Notes under the pieces: model-generated
Database searches by the model: none
Told to the model about the DNA's origin: nothing
The model's input: only the letters and a program-made list of their open reading frames with translations
Translations under genes and position numbers: made by a program
Source: 2-01-FULL-40-42 sp964349415
GTDB taxonomy: Bacteria; Patescibacteriota; Microgenomatia; UBA1406; GWC2-37-13
Assembly: GCA_964349415.1 (NCBI GenBank)
Contig: CAYGGJ010000018.1
Span: forward strand, 1-14,412
Reading direction: 5' to 3'
DNA: 14,412 bases
Part shown: positions 1 through 5,532 of the stretch, piece after piece
Layout of the letters: each line of letters starts with the position of its first letter
Position numbering within the stretch: the stretch's first letter is position 1

Positions 1-26
1 GAGTGTTCTTACGAAGCTAATTCGAC

Positions 27-66
27 GCCACTTTATTCATAAATGAATTTATGTGGAGAAAGTGGC
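27..66. repeat. Inverted repeat downstream of the RRM gene
   Basis: An 8-bp perfect inverted repeat, GCCACTTT (27-34) with AAAGTGGC (59-66), encloses a second small hairpin, ATTCAT (35-40) with ATGAAT (43-48). It lies 14 bp beyond the stop codon of the minus-strand RRM gene, so it may form the 3' end structure of that mRNA. There is no run of T after it on the minus strand, so it is not a classical intrinsic terminator. No gene is visible in bases 1-80. Confidence 0.35.
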
Positions 67-80
67 CCGAATTAACAAGT

Positions 81-416
81 TTATCTTCTTCCGCCTCCAC
101 CTCTTCGAAAATTGTCGTTTCTTCGGCCGAAATCTCTTCCGCCTCCACCACCGCCACTTCTTTCCTCTCGGGGTTTTGCAAAGTTTACAACGATTTTTCT
201 GCCTTCGACATCTTTCTCATTCATCTCTTTTTGTGCTTTTTCTGCGTCTGCTTCATTAGCAAAGGTTACGAAACCAAAGCCTTTGGAACGTCCTGACATG
301 CTGTCAGAAATGACCACAGAATCAACGATTTCTCCAAAAGGAGAAAAGAGATCTTTTAATGATTGGCCGCTTAAGGACCAAGGAAGACTTCCTACAAATA
401 GTTTTTTCTTATCCAT
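81..416 (-). CDS. RRM-domain RNA-binding protein with Gly/Arg-rich tail
   Basis: A 111-aa single-stranded RNA-binding protein. One RNA recognition motif occupies about residues 5-80: RNP2 is LFVGSL (6-11) and RNP1 is KGFGFVTF (45-52), with the aromatic residues that stack on RNA bases present in both. The tail (about 82-111) is rich in Gly and Arg, with clusters such as GGGGGG and RRGGGGRR, like the RGG tails of cyanobacterial and plant glycine-rich RNA-binding proteins. Those relatives are often cold-induced and act as RNA chaperones; that role here is inference. The ATG start is supported by a good Shine-Dalgarno sequence (AAAGGTGG on the minus strand, about 426-433). The gene is divergent from typA across a long intergenic region. 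The domain call is very secure, the cellular role is not. Confidence 0.93.
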   Translation of the reverse strand: MDKKKLFVGSLPWSLSGQSLKDLFSPFGEIVDSVVISDSMSGRSKGFGFVTFANEADAEKAQKEMNEKDVEGRKIVVNFAKPREERSGGGGGGRDFGRRNDNFRRGGGGRR

Positions 417-623
417 GTATAATCACCACCTTTTTATTCTTAGAGTTGAGGTCGATCTACTGGATTAGTGTGTAATGCAGAGCCTGAATTCCTTACTTAA
501 GAATATCTCATTATCTCACAGAGTTTAAAGGAATGCTAGTCAAGATGTTTTTTGATGAAAGACGAATCCTAATAATAAGGATATTACAACAAGAATAAAT
601 TGTTGAGGTATGCTTAATAAAAG
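417..623. other. Intergenic region between RRM gene and typA leader
   Basis: No convincing gene is seen in this stretch. It must hold the promoter and 5' leader of the RRM gene (minus strand) and probably the start of the typA transcript (plus strand), but no hexamer pair close to consensus could be picked with confidence on either strand. There is a tandem TATCTCA-T-TATCTCA repeat in the first third and AT-rich sequence around 560-620. A 21-codon ORF at 533-598 is too weak to call. Confidence 0.5.
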
Positions 624-772
624 TCCGGACACCATATTCAAAGTGTATCGGAAATTGTGGCTAAATGTCAAGTCATAGGGTCTCTACAATCCTACCGCAA
701 AGACCTTCTGCAATGTGGTACAATAGCAATAGTTAATTCTTACGGTTTAGCCGAGCTTAGCTCGGTTTTTTT
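624..772 (+). promoter_or_regulatory. Candidate structured attenuator leader of typA
   Basis: Base pairing can be traced by eye. Hairpin I: TCCG (624-627) with CGGA (649-652) continuing into ACAC (629-632) with GTGT (643-646). Long-range helix: GGCTAAA (659-665) with TTTAGCC (746-752), 7 Watson-Crick pairs plus flanking G-U pairs. Inside it: AGGGTCT (677-683) with AGACCTT (701-707), whose loop segment TACCGCA (693-699) pairs with TGTGGTA (714-720) outside that hairpin, giving an H-type pseudoknot of two 7-bp stems. The long-range helix uses bases 751-752, which are also the foot of the terminator at 751-772, so the two are mutually exclusive. That is the layout of a riboswitch or protein-responsive attenuator. 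I cannot match it to a known class, and its function is inference; the pairings are directly visible. Confidence 0.5.
751..772 (+). terminator. Intrinsic terminator just before typA
   Basis: A perfect 6-bp stem CCGAGC (751-756) with GCTCGG (760-765), a TTA loop, then seven T (766-772). This is a textbook Rho-independent terminator. It ends 6 nt before the typA ATG at 779, so transcription of typA must pass through it or start almost at the ATG. It therefore most likely works as a conditional (attenuating) terminator rather than as the end of an upstream gene. Confidence 0.85.
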
Positions 773-778
773 ATAGAA

Positions 779-2629
779 ATGCATATTCGAAACATAGCCA
801 TTATAGCTCACGTGGATCACGGAAAGACTACGCTTGTGGATGCTATGTTAAAGCAGACCCACACCTTCCGTGACAATCAGAAAGAGATGAACGAAACGCT
901 CATTATGGACTCAAATGATCTGGAGCGTGAAAAAGGAATCACGATTCTTGCAAAAAACACCTCAGTTTTTTACAAAGATACGAAATTCAATATTATTGAT
1001 ACGCCCGGTCATGCAGATTTTGGTGGAGAGGTTGAGCGTACTATAAACATGGCGCAAGCTGCCGTACTTTTAGTGGATGCCGCGGAAGGCTGTCTTCCGC
1101 AGACGAGGTTTGTGCTTAAAAAAGCGCTTGAAGCAAAGCTTAAAATAATCCTGTTAATAAACAAAATTGACAAAAGGGACGCCAGGCCCGAAGAAGTAAA
1201 GCACGAGGTGGAAAATCTTTTTCTTTCTCTGGCAAAGGACGAGCACGCGCTTCATTTTCAGACTATTTATTCTGTAGGACGTGACGGTAAAGCGTTCTTA
1301 AGTCTTCCCGAAAAATACAGTTCCGAAATGCCAGGAGACCTTTCTCCCCTTTTTGACACGATTTTAAAGGAGGTTCCGGATGCACATAAAGAAGATGATG
1401 GTGCTTTTCAGATGCTTATTTCTACCTTGGATTATGATAATTACGTAGGAAAGCTCTGCATAGGAAGAGTAAATAGGGGAAAGCTTAAACTAAACCAAAA
1501 TGTTACTTTAGTTGACGCCAATAAAATCCTTGGTACTTACAAGGTACAGAAACTTTATACGACGGTTGGATTAAATAGGCAAGAGGCAGCGGAAGTCTCG
1601 ACAGGTGAGATTGCCACACTTGCAGGTATTCCGGAATTAACAATTGGTCAGACGGTTACCGATCCCGCAACTCCTGAAAGTTTACCGACCATTGAGATTG
1701 AAGAGCCGACTATAAAAGTCACTATTGGGCCCAATACCAGTCCGTTTGCCGGAAAAGAGGGTAAGTTTACGACCTCACGGCAGATCAAGGAAAGACTTCT
1801 TAAGGAAAAAGAGACAAATCTGGGGCTTAAGATTGAACCTGACCCCGAAGGCGTAAAGTTTATAGTTCACGGCCGGGGCGAACTTCATCTTGCAGTATTG
1901 GTAGAAAACATGAGGCGCGAGGGATTTGAACTGGAGGTTTCAAAACCACAGGTTATTTATAAAACAATTGACGGCGTAGTTTCCGAGCCCTTTGAAGAGG
2001 TTACTATTGAGGTAGACAAGGAGCATATAGGGCTTGTCAGTGAAGAGATGGGGAAGAGAAAGGGAACAATGATTGATATGAAAAACGAACTTTCTGGTCA
2101 GGTTGAATGTATCTATAAAATTTCAAGCGCCAATCTACTCGGAATACGAAATTCATTATTGACAAAAACACGTGGAACCGTTCAGATTAATTCTTACTTT
2201 TTGGGATTTGAGAAAAGGGGAGAAAAAATGGAGTCAGTGAGAAATGGAGCACTTATTGCAAGTAAAGCAGGGACAACTGTTTCACACGGATTGATTAATG
2301 CGCAGGATAGAGGAACCATGTTTATAGGTACAGATGTGACTGTGTATGAAGGAATGATCGTAGGAGTAGCAAATAGAAATTTAGATATTGAACTGAATGT
2401 GTGTAAGACCAAACAGCTTACTAATAACCGCTCAAGAGGTGAAGGAGTCTCTACGCAGGTAGTACCACATACTGAGCTAAGTTTGGAGCAAAGTCTTGAT
2501 TTTCTGGGGGATGATGAGCTTCTTGAAGTAACTCCTCAAAGCCTCCGATTGAGAAAGAAATATCTAACAATGACCGAGCGCAAAAAATACTCCCGCAGTG
2601 CGTATCACAAATCTCAAGCTACTCTATAG
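779..2629 (+). CDS. typA: Translational GTPase TypA/BipA
   Basis: A 616-aa ribosome-binding GTPase of the EF-G family, involved in ribosome assembly and in growth under stress or at low temperature. The GTPase domain shows G1 AHVDHGKT (10-17), the G2 Thr in GIT (53-55), G3 DTPGH (74-78) and G4 NKID (128-131). BipA signatures follow: MDSNDLEREKGITI, then NTSPFAGKEGKFTTSRQI, GRGELHLAVL and NMRREGFEL in the middle domains, and the BipA-specific C-terminal domain with DDELLEVTPQSLR-like sequence. Length is close to the E. coli protein (about 607 aa). The G5 position reads SVG rather than the usual SAL. The ATG has no Shine-Dalgarno; the 14 bases upstream are the T tract of a terminator plus ATAGAAAT. 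Regulation through the upstream leader is likely. Confidence 0.98.
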   Translation: MHIRNIAIIAHVDHGKTTLVDAMLKQTHTFRDNQKEMNETLIMDSNDLEREKGITILAKNTSVFYKDTKFNIIDTPGHADFGGEVERTINMAQAAVLLVDAAEGCLPQTRFVLKKALEAKLKIILLINKIDKRDARPEEVKHEVENLFLSLAKDEHALHFQTIYSVGRDGKAFLSLPEKYSSEMPGDLSPLFDTILKEVPDAHKEDDGAFQMLISTLDYDNYVGKLCIGRVNRGKLKLNQNVTLVDANKILGTYKVQKLYTTVGLNRQEAAEVSTGEIATLAGIPELTIGQTVTDPATPESLPTIEIEEPTIKVTIGPNTSPFAGKEGKFTTSRQIKERLLKEKETNLGLKIEPDPEGVKFIVHGRGELHLAVLVENMRREGFELEVSKPQVIYKTIDGVVSEPFEEVTIEVDKEHIGLVSEEMGKRKGTMIDMKNELSGQVECIYKISSANLLGIRNSLLTKTRGTVQINSYFLGFEKRGEKMESVRNGALIASKAGTTVSHGLINAQDRGTMFIGTDVTVYEGMIVGVANRNLDIELNVCKTKQLTNNRSRGEGVSTQVVPHTELSLEQSLDFLGDDELLEVTPQSLRLRKKYLTMTERKKYSRSAYHKSQATL

Positions 2630-2631
2630 CT

Positions 2632-2674
2632 TGCCCTATCTATTCATATCAAGAAGACCTATACTTATAGGGCA
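2632..2674. repeat. 8-bp inverted repeat between typA and the next gene
   Basis: TGCCCTAT (2632-2639) is the perfect reverse complement of ATAGGGCA (2667-2674), separated by 27 bases. The right arm ends on the A of the start codon of the 60-aa gene, and a TATACT hexamer (2660-2665) lies inside the loop. It could be the 3' hairpin of the typA transcript, an operator around a promoter, or chance. Confidence 0.35.
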
Positions 2675-2856
2675 TGTTTAAAGCAAAAAGAGATATGAGG
2701 GCTCGCTATATTTGTCCCTTCTGCAAGATTGAAATTGTTTCTTCAAAAAAGACTGAAATTTATTACAGGAGCAGTTGGATAAAAGGATGCAATGACTGCT
2801 TCGACCTTTCAATAGGAGCGCTTACTAACACTGATTTCCAGACAAAAACTTACTAG
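2674..2856 (+). CDS. Small zinc-ribbon-like protein
   Basis: A 60-aa, basic protein of unknown function. Two Cys pairs are visible, CPFC (residues 14-17) and CNDC (39-42), about 21 residues apart, which is the spacing of a treble-clef or zinc-ribbon knuckle pair that would bind one Zn ion. No other domain is seen. There is no Shine-Dalgarno, but a TATACT hexamer ends 8 nt before the ATG, compatible with a leaderless transcript as proposed for several other genes in this window. Its stop codon overlaps the stop of the convergent minus-strand gene. The paired cysteines and the tight fit between neighbours argue for a real gene; the shortness argues for caution. Role may be nucleic-acid or ribosome related, which is only a guess. 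Confidence 0.6.
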   Translation: MFKAKRDMRARYICPFCKIEIVSSKKTEIYYRSSWIKGCNDCFDLSIGALTNTDFQTKTY

Positions 2857-3101
2857 ACTTTTGTGACTTCATCTCCATCTTTCACCACTTTTTCCACCTT
2901 CACACCGACGACCTGTCCTTTTTTAGCTTTTGGAAGTTTTTCATGTTCCAGCTGAATGGAAGAAACGTCCTGTATTAGTTCGTTTCCGCGACCGGTAATT
3001 TTAATTTTATCTCCTTCTGAAAGGCCGCTCGTGAGTTTGATTATTGCTACGCCGAGCTTATCGTAATAGTGAGTTACTTTCCCGATTTTTTTATCTGCCA
3101 T
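2853..3101 (-). CDS. EF-Tu-domain-II-like mini-protein (translation elongation factor-like)
   Basis: An 82-aa protein that resembles the beta-barrel domain II of translational GTPases without any GTPase domain. The pattern is IGKVTHYYDKLGVAIIKL, then a LSEGDKIKI turn with a following ITGRG, then QLEHEKL, and a final KKGQVVGVKV strand, as in the 'translation elongation factor-like' mini-proteins and the C-terminal barrel of some U32 peptidases. The family call comes from memory of this pattern. The molecular function is not known to me; RNA, tRNA or ribosome contact is plausible. The start is secure: a near-perfect Shine-Dalgarno TAAGGAGGTG lies at 3110-3119 (minus strand), 8 nt upstream, the strongest in the window. 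A weak -10 TATTAT is at 3135-3140. The stop overlaps that of the convergent 60-aa gene. Confidence 0.85.
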   Translation of the reverse strand: MADKKIGKVTHYYDKLGVAIIKLTSGLSEGDKIKITGRGNELIQDVSSIQLEHEKLPKAKKGQVVGVKVEKVVKDGDEVTKV

Positions 3102-3151
3102 CTTCTTTTCACCTCCTTATTCTCAAAGTCTACCATAATAATTCCTCTGCC

Positions 3152-3180
3152 TTGACATTTGTATATGTTTATATAAGAAT
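3152..3180 (+). promoter_or_regulatory. Candidate promoter of the aquaporin gene
   Basis: A consensus -35 TTGACA (3152-3157) is followed after 17 bp by AAGAAT (3175-3180, 4 of 6 matches), or after 14 bp by the better hexamer TATAAG (3172-3177). Either would start transcription within about 10 nt of the ATG at 3191. The -35 is convincing, the -10 choice is not settled. Confidence 0.55.
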
Positions 3181-3190
3181 GGGATGAAAG

Positions 3191-3814
3191 ATGAAAAAAG
3201 CATTGGTCGAAATGATCGGCACGTTCTTTCTCGTACTCGTCATTGCCTTGACCGGTAATCCTCTGGCGATTGGTGCTATCCTCATGGTTATGGTTTATGC
3301 CGGTGGGTATATTTCGGGAGGTCATTATAACCCGGCGGTAACCCTCGCGGTTTTATTACAGAAAAAAATTGAGCTCAATGAAGCCTGGACATACATATTT
3401 TCTCAATTGGGAGGTGCGATAGTTGCATCATTAGTTTTCATATATTTAAGAGGTACTTCTCTTGTAATTTCTCCGGCAATCACAACTACTTATTCTCAGG
3501 CGCTGTTGGTGGAAGTTTTGTTTACATTCGCCCTTGCCACGGTTGTATTAAATACCGCGGTATCTAAAAAAAATACACCAAATAGTTTTTATGGACTGGC
3601 AATCGGGCTTACCGTTATGGCGGGAGCTTTTTCAGGAGGAGCGATATCCGGCGGAGCATACAATCCTGCTGTAGGTGTAGGACCGATGATTGTAAATACA
3701 GCGCGTGGTGGAGAATTTACACCGACCTTGTTTTCTTTATATACCGTAGGACCTTTTTTGGGTGCATTTTTCGCTTCCGTAGTTTATAAATACACAACTT
3801 CCTCTAAGAAATAA
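3191..3814 (+). CDS. MIP-family aquaporin-like channel (TIP-like NPAV filter)
   Basis: A 207-aa membrane channel of the major intrinsic protein family with six predicted membrane helices and two half-helices. The first NPA box is in SGGHYNPAVT (N47-P48-A49), the second in SGGAYNPAVG (N158-P159-A160). Aligned by hand to E. coli AqpZ, the four selectivity-filter positions are I27, A146, G155 and V161 in place of Phe, His, Thr and Arg. The missing Arg after NPA2 is seen in plant tonoplast TIP channels (NPAVSFGP), and the sequence before NPA2 (AGAFSGGAISGG) is also TIP-like. A wide, non-polar filter suggests passage of small neutral solutes such as ammonia, urea or peroxide besides water; this is inference. 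The protein is at the short end for the family but looks complete. It converges on the FKBP gene with a 4-bp gap. Confidence 0.93.
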   Translation: MKKALVEMIGTFFLVLVIALTGNPLAIGAILMVMVYAGGYISGGHYNPAVTLAVLLQKKIELNEAWTYIFSQLGGAIVASLVFIYLRGTSLVISPAITTTYSQALLVEVLFTFALATVVLNTAVSKKNTPNSFYGLAIGLTVMAGAFSGGAISGGAYNPAVGVGPMIVNTARGGEFTPTLFSLYTVGPFLGAFFASVVYKYTTSSKK

Positions 3815-3818
3815 GTTT

Positions 3819-4259
3819 TTATTTGATTTCCAGAAGTTCAAGTTCGAAGATAAGGGTTGAGCTTGGTGGTATACTGCCCGCCGCTTGGTCCCCATAGCCC
3901 ATGTTAGGCGGGATAGTCAGCTTTCTTTTTCCTCCGACTTTCATACCGATTACTCCTTCGTCCCATCCCTGGATCACGTTTCCAACGCCGATCTGTGTTT
4001 CGAAAGGTGTTCCGCGGTCTACAGAGCTATCGAATTTCTCACCGCTTTCAAGCGTTCCGACATAATGGATGACGACAGTATCTCCTTTTTTGACAGTTTC
4101 TCCGCCGCCTTCCTTTATATCTTCGACTTTTAGTTTTGCTCCTTTTTGCATAGTAGATTCTACCACTGTTTCCTTTGGTTTGGATGCCTTTTGGTTGTTA
4201 ATTATTATTGCCACGACAATAAGTATTCCTACAACCAGTGCAATTATGGTCCTATTCAT
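3819..4259 (-). CDS. Membrane-anchored FKBP-type peptidyl-prolyl cis-trans isomerase
   Basis: A 146-aa protein counted from the ATG at 4259. Residues about 4-22 form a single hydrophobic helix (IIALVVGILIVVAIIIN), with no lipobox, so it is probably a signal anchor placing the enzyme outside the membrane. After a short linker, an FKBP domain fills the rest: DTVVIHYVGTL, GEKFDSS, FETQIGVGNVIQGWDEGVIGM, KRKLTIPP, MGYGDQAAGSIPP and TLIFELELLEI. The Tyr, Phe, Trp, Tyr and aromatic pocket residues of FKBPs are present. It would speed proline isomerisation in exported proteins. The frame can be extended by one TTG codon to 4262. An extended -10 (TGATACAAT) lies just upstream, giving a leader of only about 2-3 nt, and no Shine-Dalgarno is seen. 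Confidence 0.95.
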   Translation of the reverse strand: MNRTIIALVVGILIVVAIIINNQKASKPKETVVESTMQKGAKLKVEDIKEGGGETVKKGDTVVIHYVGTLESGEKFDSSVDRGTPFETQIGVGNVIQGWDEGVIGMKVGGKRKLTIPPNMGYGDQAAGSIPPSSTLIFELELLEIK

Positions 4260-4267
4260 CAATTATC

Positions 4268-4276
4268 ATTGTATCA
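4268..4276 (-). promoter_or_regulatory. Extended -10 promoter of the FKBP gene
   Basis: On the minus strand TGATACAAT forms an extended -10 element (TG, one base, TACAAT). The hexamer ends 8 nt before the ATG at 4259, so the transcript would begin 1-3 nt before the start codon. No clear -35 is visible, as is usual for extended -10 promoters. Confidence 0.5.
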
Positions 4277-4295
4277 AATGGGTTGCGTGGCGACA

Positions 4296-4751
4296 TTAAG
4301 CGGGTTGTGCTGGTAGTTGCATAGTAGTTACGGCAGCCCCTAAAAGGCTCCTTATGGTTTCGTCGCCAAGTGGCGGAAGAGTTGCATCTCCGAGAATTTT
4401 TTTTGCATTTTCTCTGAGACCTGTCATATTGCTCCTTTTTTTATGAGCTTCTATTTTTGTCATGCCTCCCCCATTCTTTTCCAAATCACTCTCGATCCTT
4501 TGAGCGTCAAACATAAGAGTTAAGGCATGCGTATAAGGATGGTCACTAAGACGGCTGAGCCAATCGTCTCCTTGCGGAGTAGTTTCCACTTCAACGAAAC
4601 GTGCTCCGTGGCGGTCTTTGGGTTTTCGCACTCTTGCGGTTATACCGGGGAGACCATGTTCTGAAGCAACCAAAGCCGCGTAAGCATTCAAAGATCCCCG
4701 TTCAAGTTGCTGTCTTTTTACACCATTTCCTCGTCTTTCCGGTTCTTTCAT
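4296..4751 (-). CDS. Uncharacterised 151-aa protein
   Basis: I do not recognise this protein. It is hydrophilic, with no membrane segment or signal peptide. The N-terminal quarter is very basic (MKEPERRGNGVKRQQLERG), the middle contains HGLPGITARVRKPKDRHGARFVEVETTPQ and a region with DHPYTHALTLMF, and the C-terminal part is predicted helical with LRENAKKIL and a Pro/Ala-rich end. No catalytic motif stands out. It is likely expressed: a near-consensus promoter sits 2-3 nt from being a leaderless fusion to the ATG. It is followed on the same strand by the FKBP gene (36 bp gap) and preceded by another unknown gene (222 aa). The two unknown genes may form a functional pair, but nothing in the sequence proves that. 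Confidence 0.75.
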   Translation of the reverse strand: MKEPERRGNGVKRQQLERGSLNAYAALVASEHGLPGITARVRKPKDRHGARFVEVETTPQGDDWLSRLSDHPYTHALTLMFDAQRIESDLEKNGGGMTKIEAHKKRSNMTGLRENAKKILGDATLPPLGDETIRSLLGAAVTTMQLPAQPA

Positions 4752-4760
4752 GAAGGAATT

Positions 4761-4789
4761 ATTCTATTATTGAGTTGGACCTTTGTCAA
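4761..4789 (-). promoter_or_regulatory. Near-consensus promoter of the 151-aa gene
   Basis: On the minus strand TTGACA (4789-4784), a 17-bp spacer and TAGAAT (4766-4761, 5 of 6) form the best sigma-70-type promoter in the window. The -10 ends 9 nt before the ATG at 4751, so the leader would be about 2-4 nt and there is no room for a Shine-Dalgarno sequence. Confidence 0.8.
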
Positions 4790-4804
4790 GGGATGAATAG
4801 GAAA

Positions 4805-5473
4805 TTAGTTGGGATTGGGCGTGGCAAGTAAGTCGAATCCCGGCATAGGACCGACAAATGGACTAAGAGTTGTTCTGGAGGGATTAATAATTGAGGTAAG
4901 TGTTACATAGAACGCTTCAGCTAAGGGACTGTCCATACCTTGAGGAAAGATATCCAAGATTCTTTCATGCTCCTGAGCAAGGTCGTAAGTAATCCCTAGT
5001 TGGGGAGCAACTCTTTCCCACCATAGTAAAAATTCTGACTGGAAAATTGTAGCGCGGCTACCCGCAAGATCATAGTCTTCATTCCATCCGGCTGTCAAAT
5101 CCCGCATAAAGCTGGCTGCCCTTACACCATGTAGTAAAATTTCGGTCGGGTTCTTTTTGGCAATTCTCATGTAATCTCCGGGAACCAAAATTCGGGCATA
5201 TCCCTCGCTAAAAGTATCTATGGGTGCATTTTCCAGCTCTGCTTGTGGATGTACGATAACTTCGGCGGTTTCATCATCCAGTTTCACTAATGAAATAGCA
5301 GCAAGCTCCTGCATTTTGTCATGTGGCAAGACGCCGGGGTCTTCTAGAAAAAGCATAGTTCGACGAAAGACGTCCTGAGCCTCCACAGAAGCTCTCTTTA
5401 CGAATTCAATTTCTCCATCTCCTTGATATTCGTCGAGAGGCTTCCCAAAAATTCTTTCTGATTCTGCGGACAT
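4805..5473 (-). CDS. Uncharacterised 222-aa protein
   Basis: I do not recognise this protein. It is acidic in its N-terminal half, probably cytoplasmic and mainly alpha-helical. Visible features are a run of amphipathic helices (EFVKRASVEAQDVFRRTMLF), VKLDDETAEVIVHPQAE as a possible beta hairpin, a LLHGVRAASFMRDL helix, a Trp-containing LLWWERVAPQLGI segment and a Pro/Gly-rich tail ending PNPN. No Cys pairs, P-loop or nuclease motif is seen. The ATG at 5473 fits an extended -10 promoter just upstream. It lies divergent from the methyltransferase (59 bp between start codons) and ahead of the 151-aa unknown gene on the same strand. Confidence refers to it being a real gene. Confidence 0.78.
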   Translation of the reverse strand: MSAESERIFGKPLDEYQGDGEIEFVKRASVEAQDVFRRTMLFLEDPGVLPHDKMQELAAISLVKLDDETAEVIVHPQAELENAPIDTFSEGYARILVPGDYMRIAKKNPTEILLHGVRAASFMRDLTAGWNEDYDLAGSRATIFQSEFLLWWERVAPQLGITYDLAQEHERILDIFPQGMDSPLAEAFYVTLTSIINPSRTTLSPFVGPMPGFDLLATPNPN

Positions 5474-5482
5474 ATTTCATGA

Positions 5483-5491
5483 AGTATAACA
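5483..5491 (-). promoter_or_regulatory. Extended -10 promoter of the 222-aa gene
   Basis: On the minus strand TGTTATACT is an extended -10 (TG, one base, TATACT) ending 9 nt before the ATG at 5473. The predicted leader is only about 2-4 nt. No Shine-Dalgarno is visible. Confidence 0.5.
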
Positions 5492-5498
5492 TAAAAAG

Positions 5499-5527
5499 TT
5501 GGAAGGAAGACCGTCTTATAGTATAAT
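5499..5527 (+). promoter_or_regulatory. Leaderless promoter of the methyltransferase gene
   Basis: TTGGAA (5499-5504), a 17-bp spacer and a perfect TATAAT (5522-5527). The A of the ATG at 5533 is 6 nt after the hexamer, where transcription normally starts, so the mRNA would be leaderless. No Shine-Dalgarno precedes the gene. Confidence 0.75.
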
Positions 5528-5532
5528 TACAC

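Noticed and set aside
112..468. 118-aa frame antisense to the RRM gene
   Set aside because: It is the mirror of the Gly/Arg-rich tail (runs of Pro and Ser) and the RRM gene has motifs and a Shine-Dalgarno.
533..598. 21-codon ORF with AAAGGA directly before its ATG
   Set aside because: The ribosome site abuts the ATG without a proper spacer, the peptide has no recognisable feature, and such a short frame is expected by chance.
679..725. Possible T-box (TGTGGTAC) or purine riboswitch (GTCTCTAC followed by ACCGCAAA)
   Set aside because: The T-box core continues ACCGCG, which is absent, and typA is not a tRNA-linked target. For a purine aptamer, the stems around these motifs do not pair and the second loop is missing.
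620..772. Possible RNase P RNA, SRP RNA or tmRNA, suggested by AAAGTCCGGAC near 621-630
   Set aside because: The rest of the conserved RNase P core, the SRP GGAAG loop context and the tmRNA tRNA-like T arm are all missing, and the space is too short for RNase P or tmRNA.
4260..4262. TTG start one codon before the ATG of the FKBP gene
   Set aside because: The next codon is ATG, and a single extra residue before the signal anchor gives no reason to prefer TTG.
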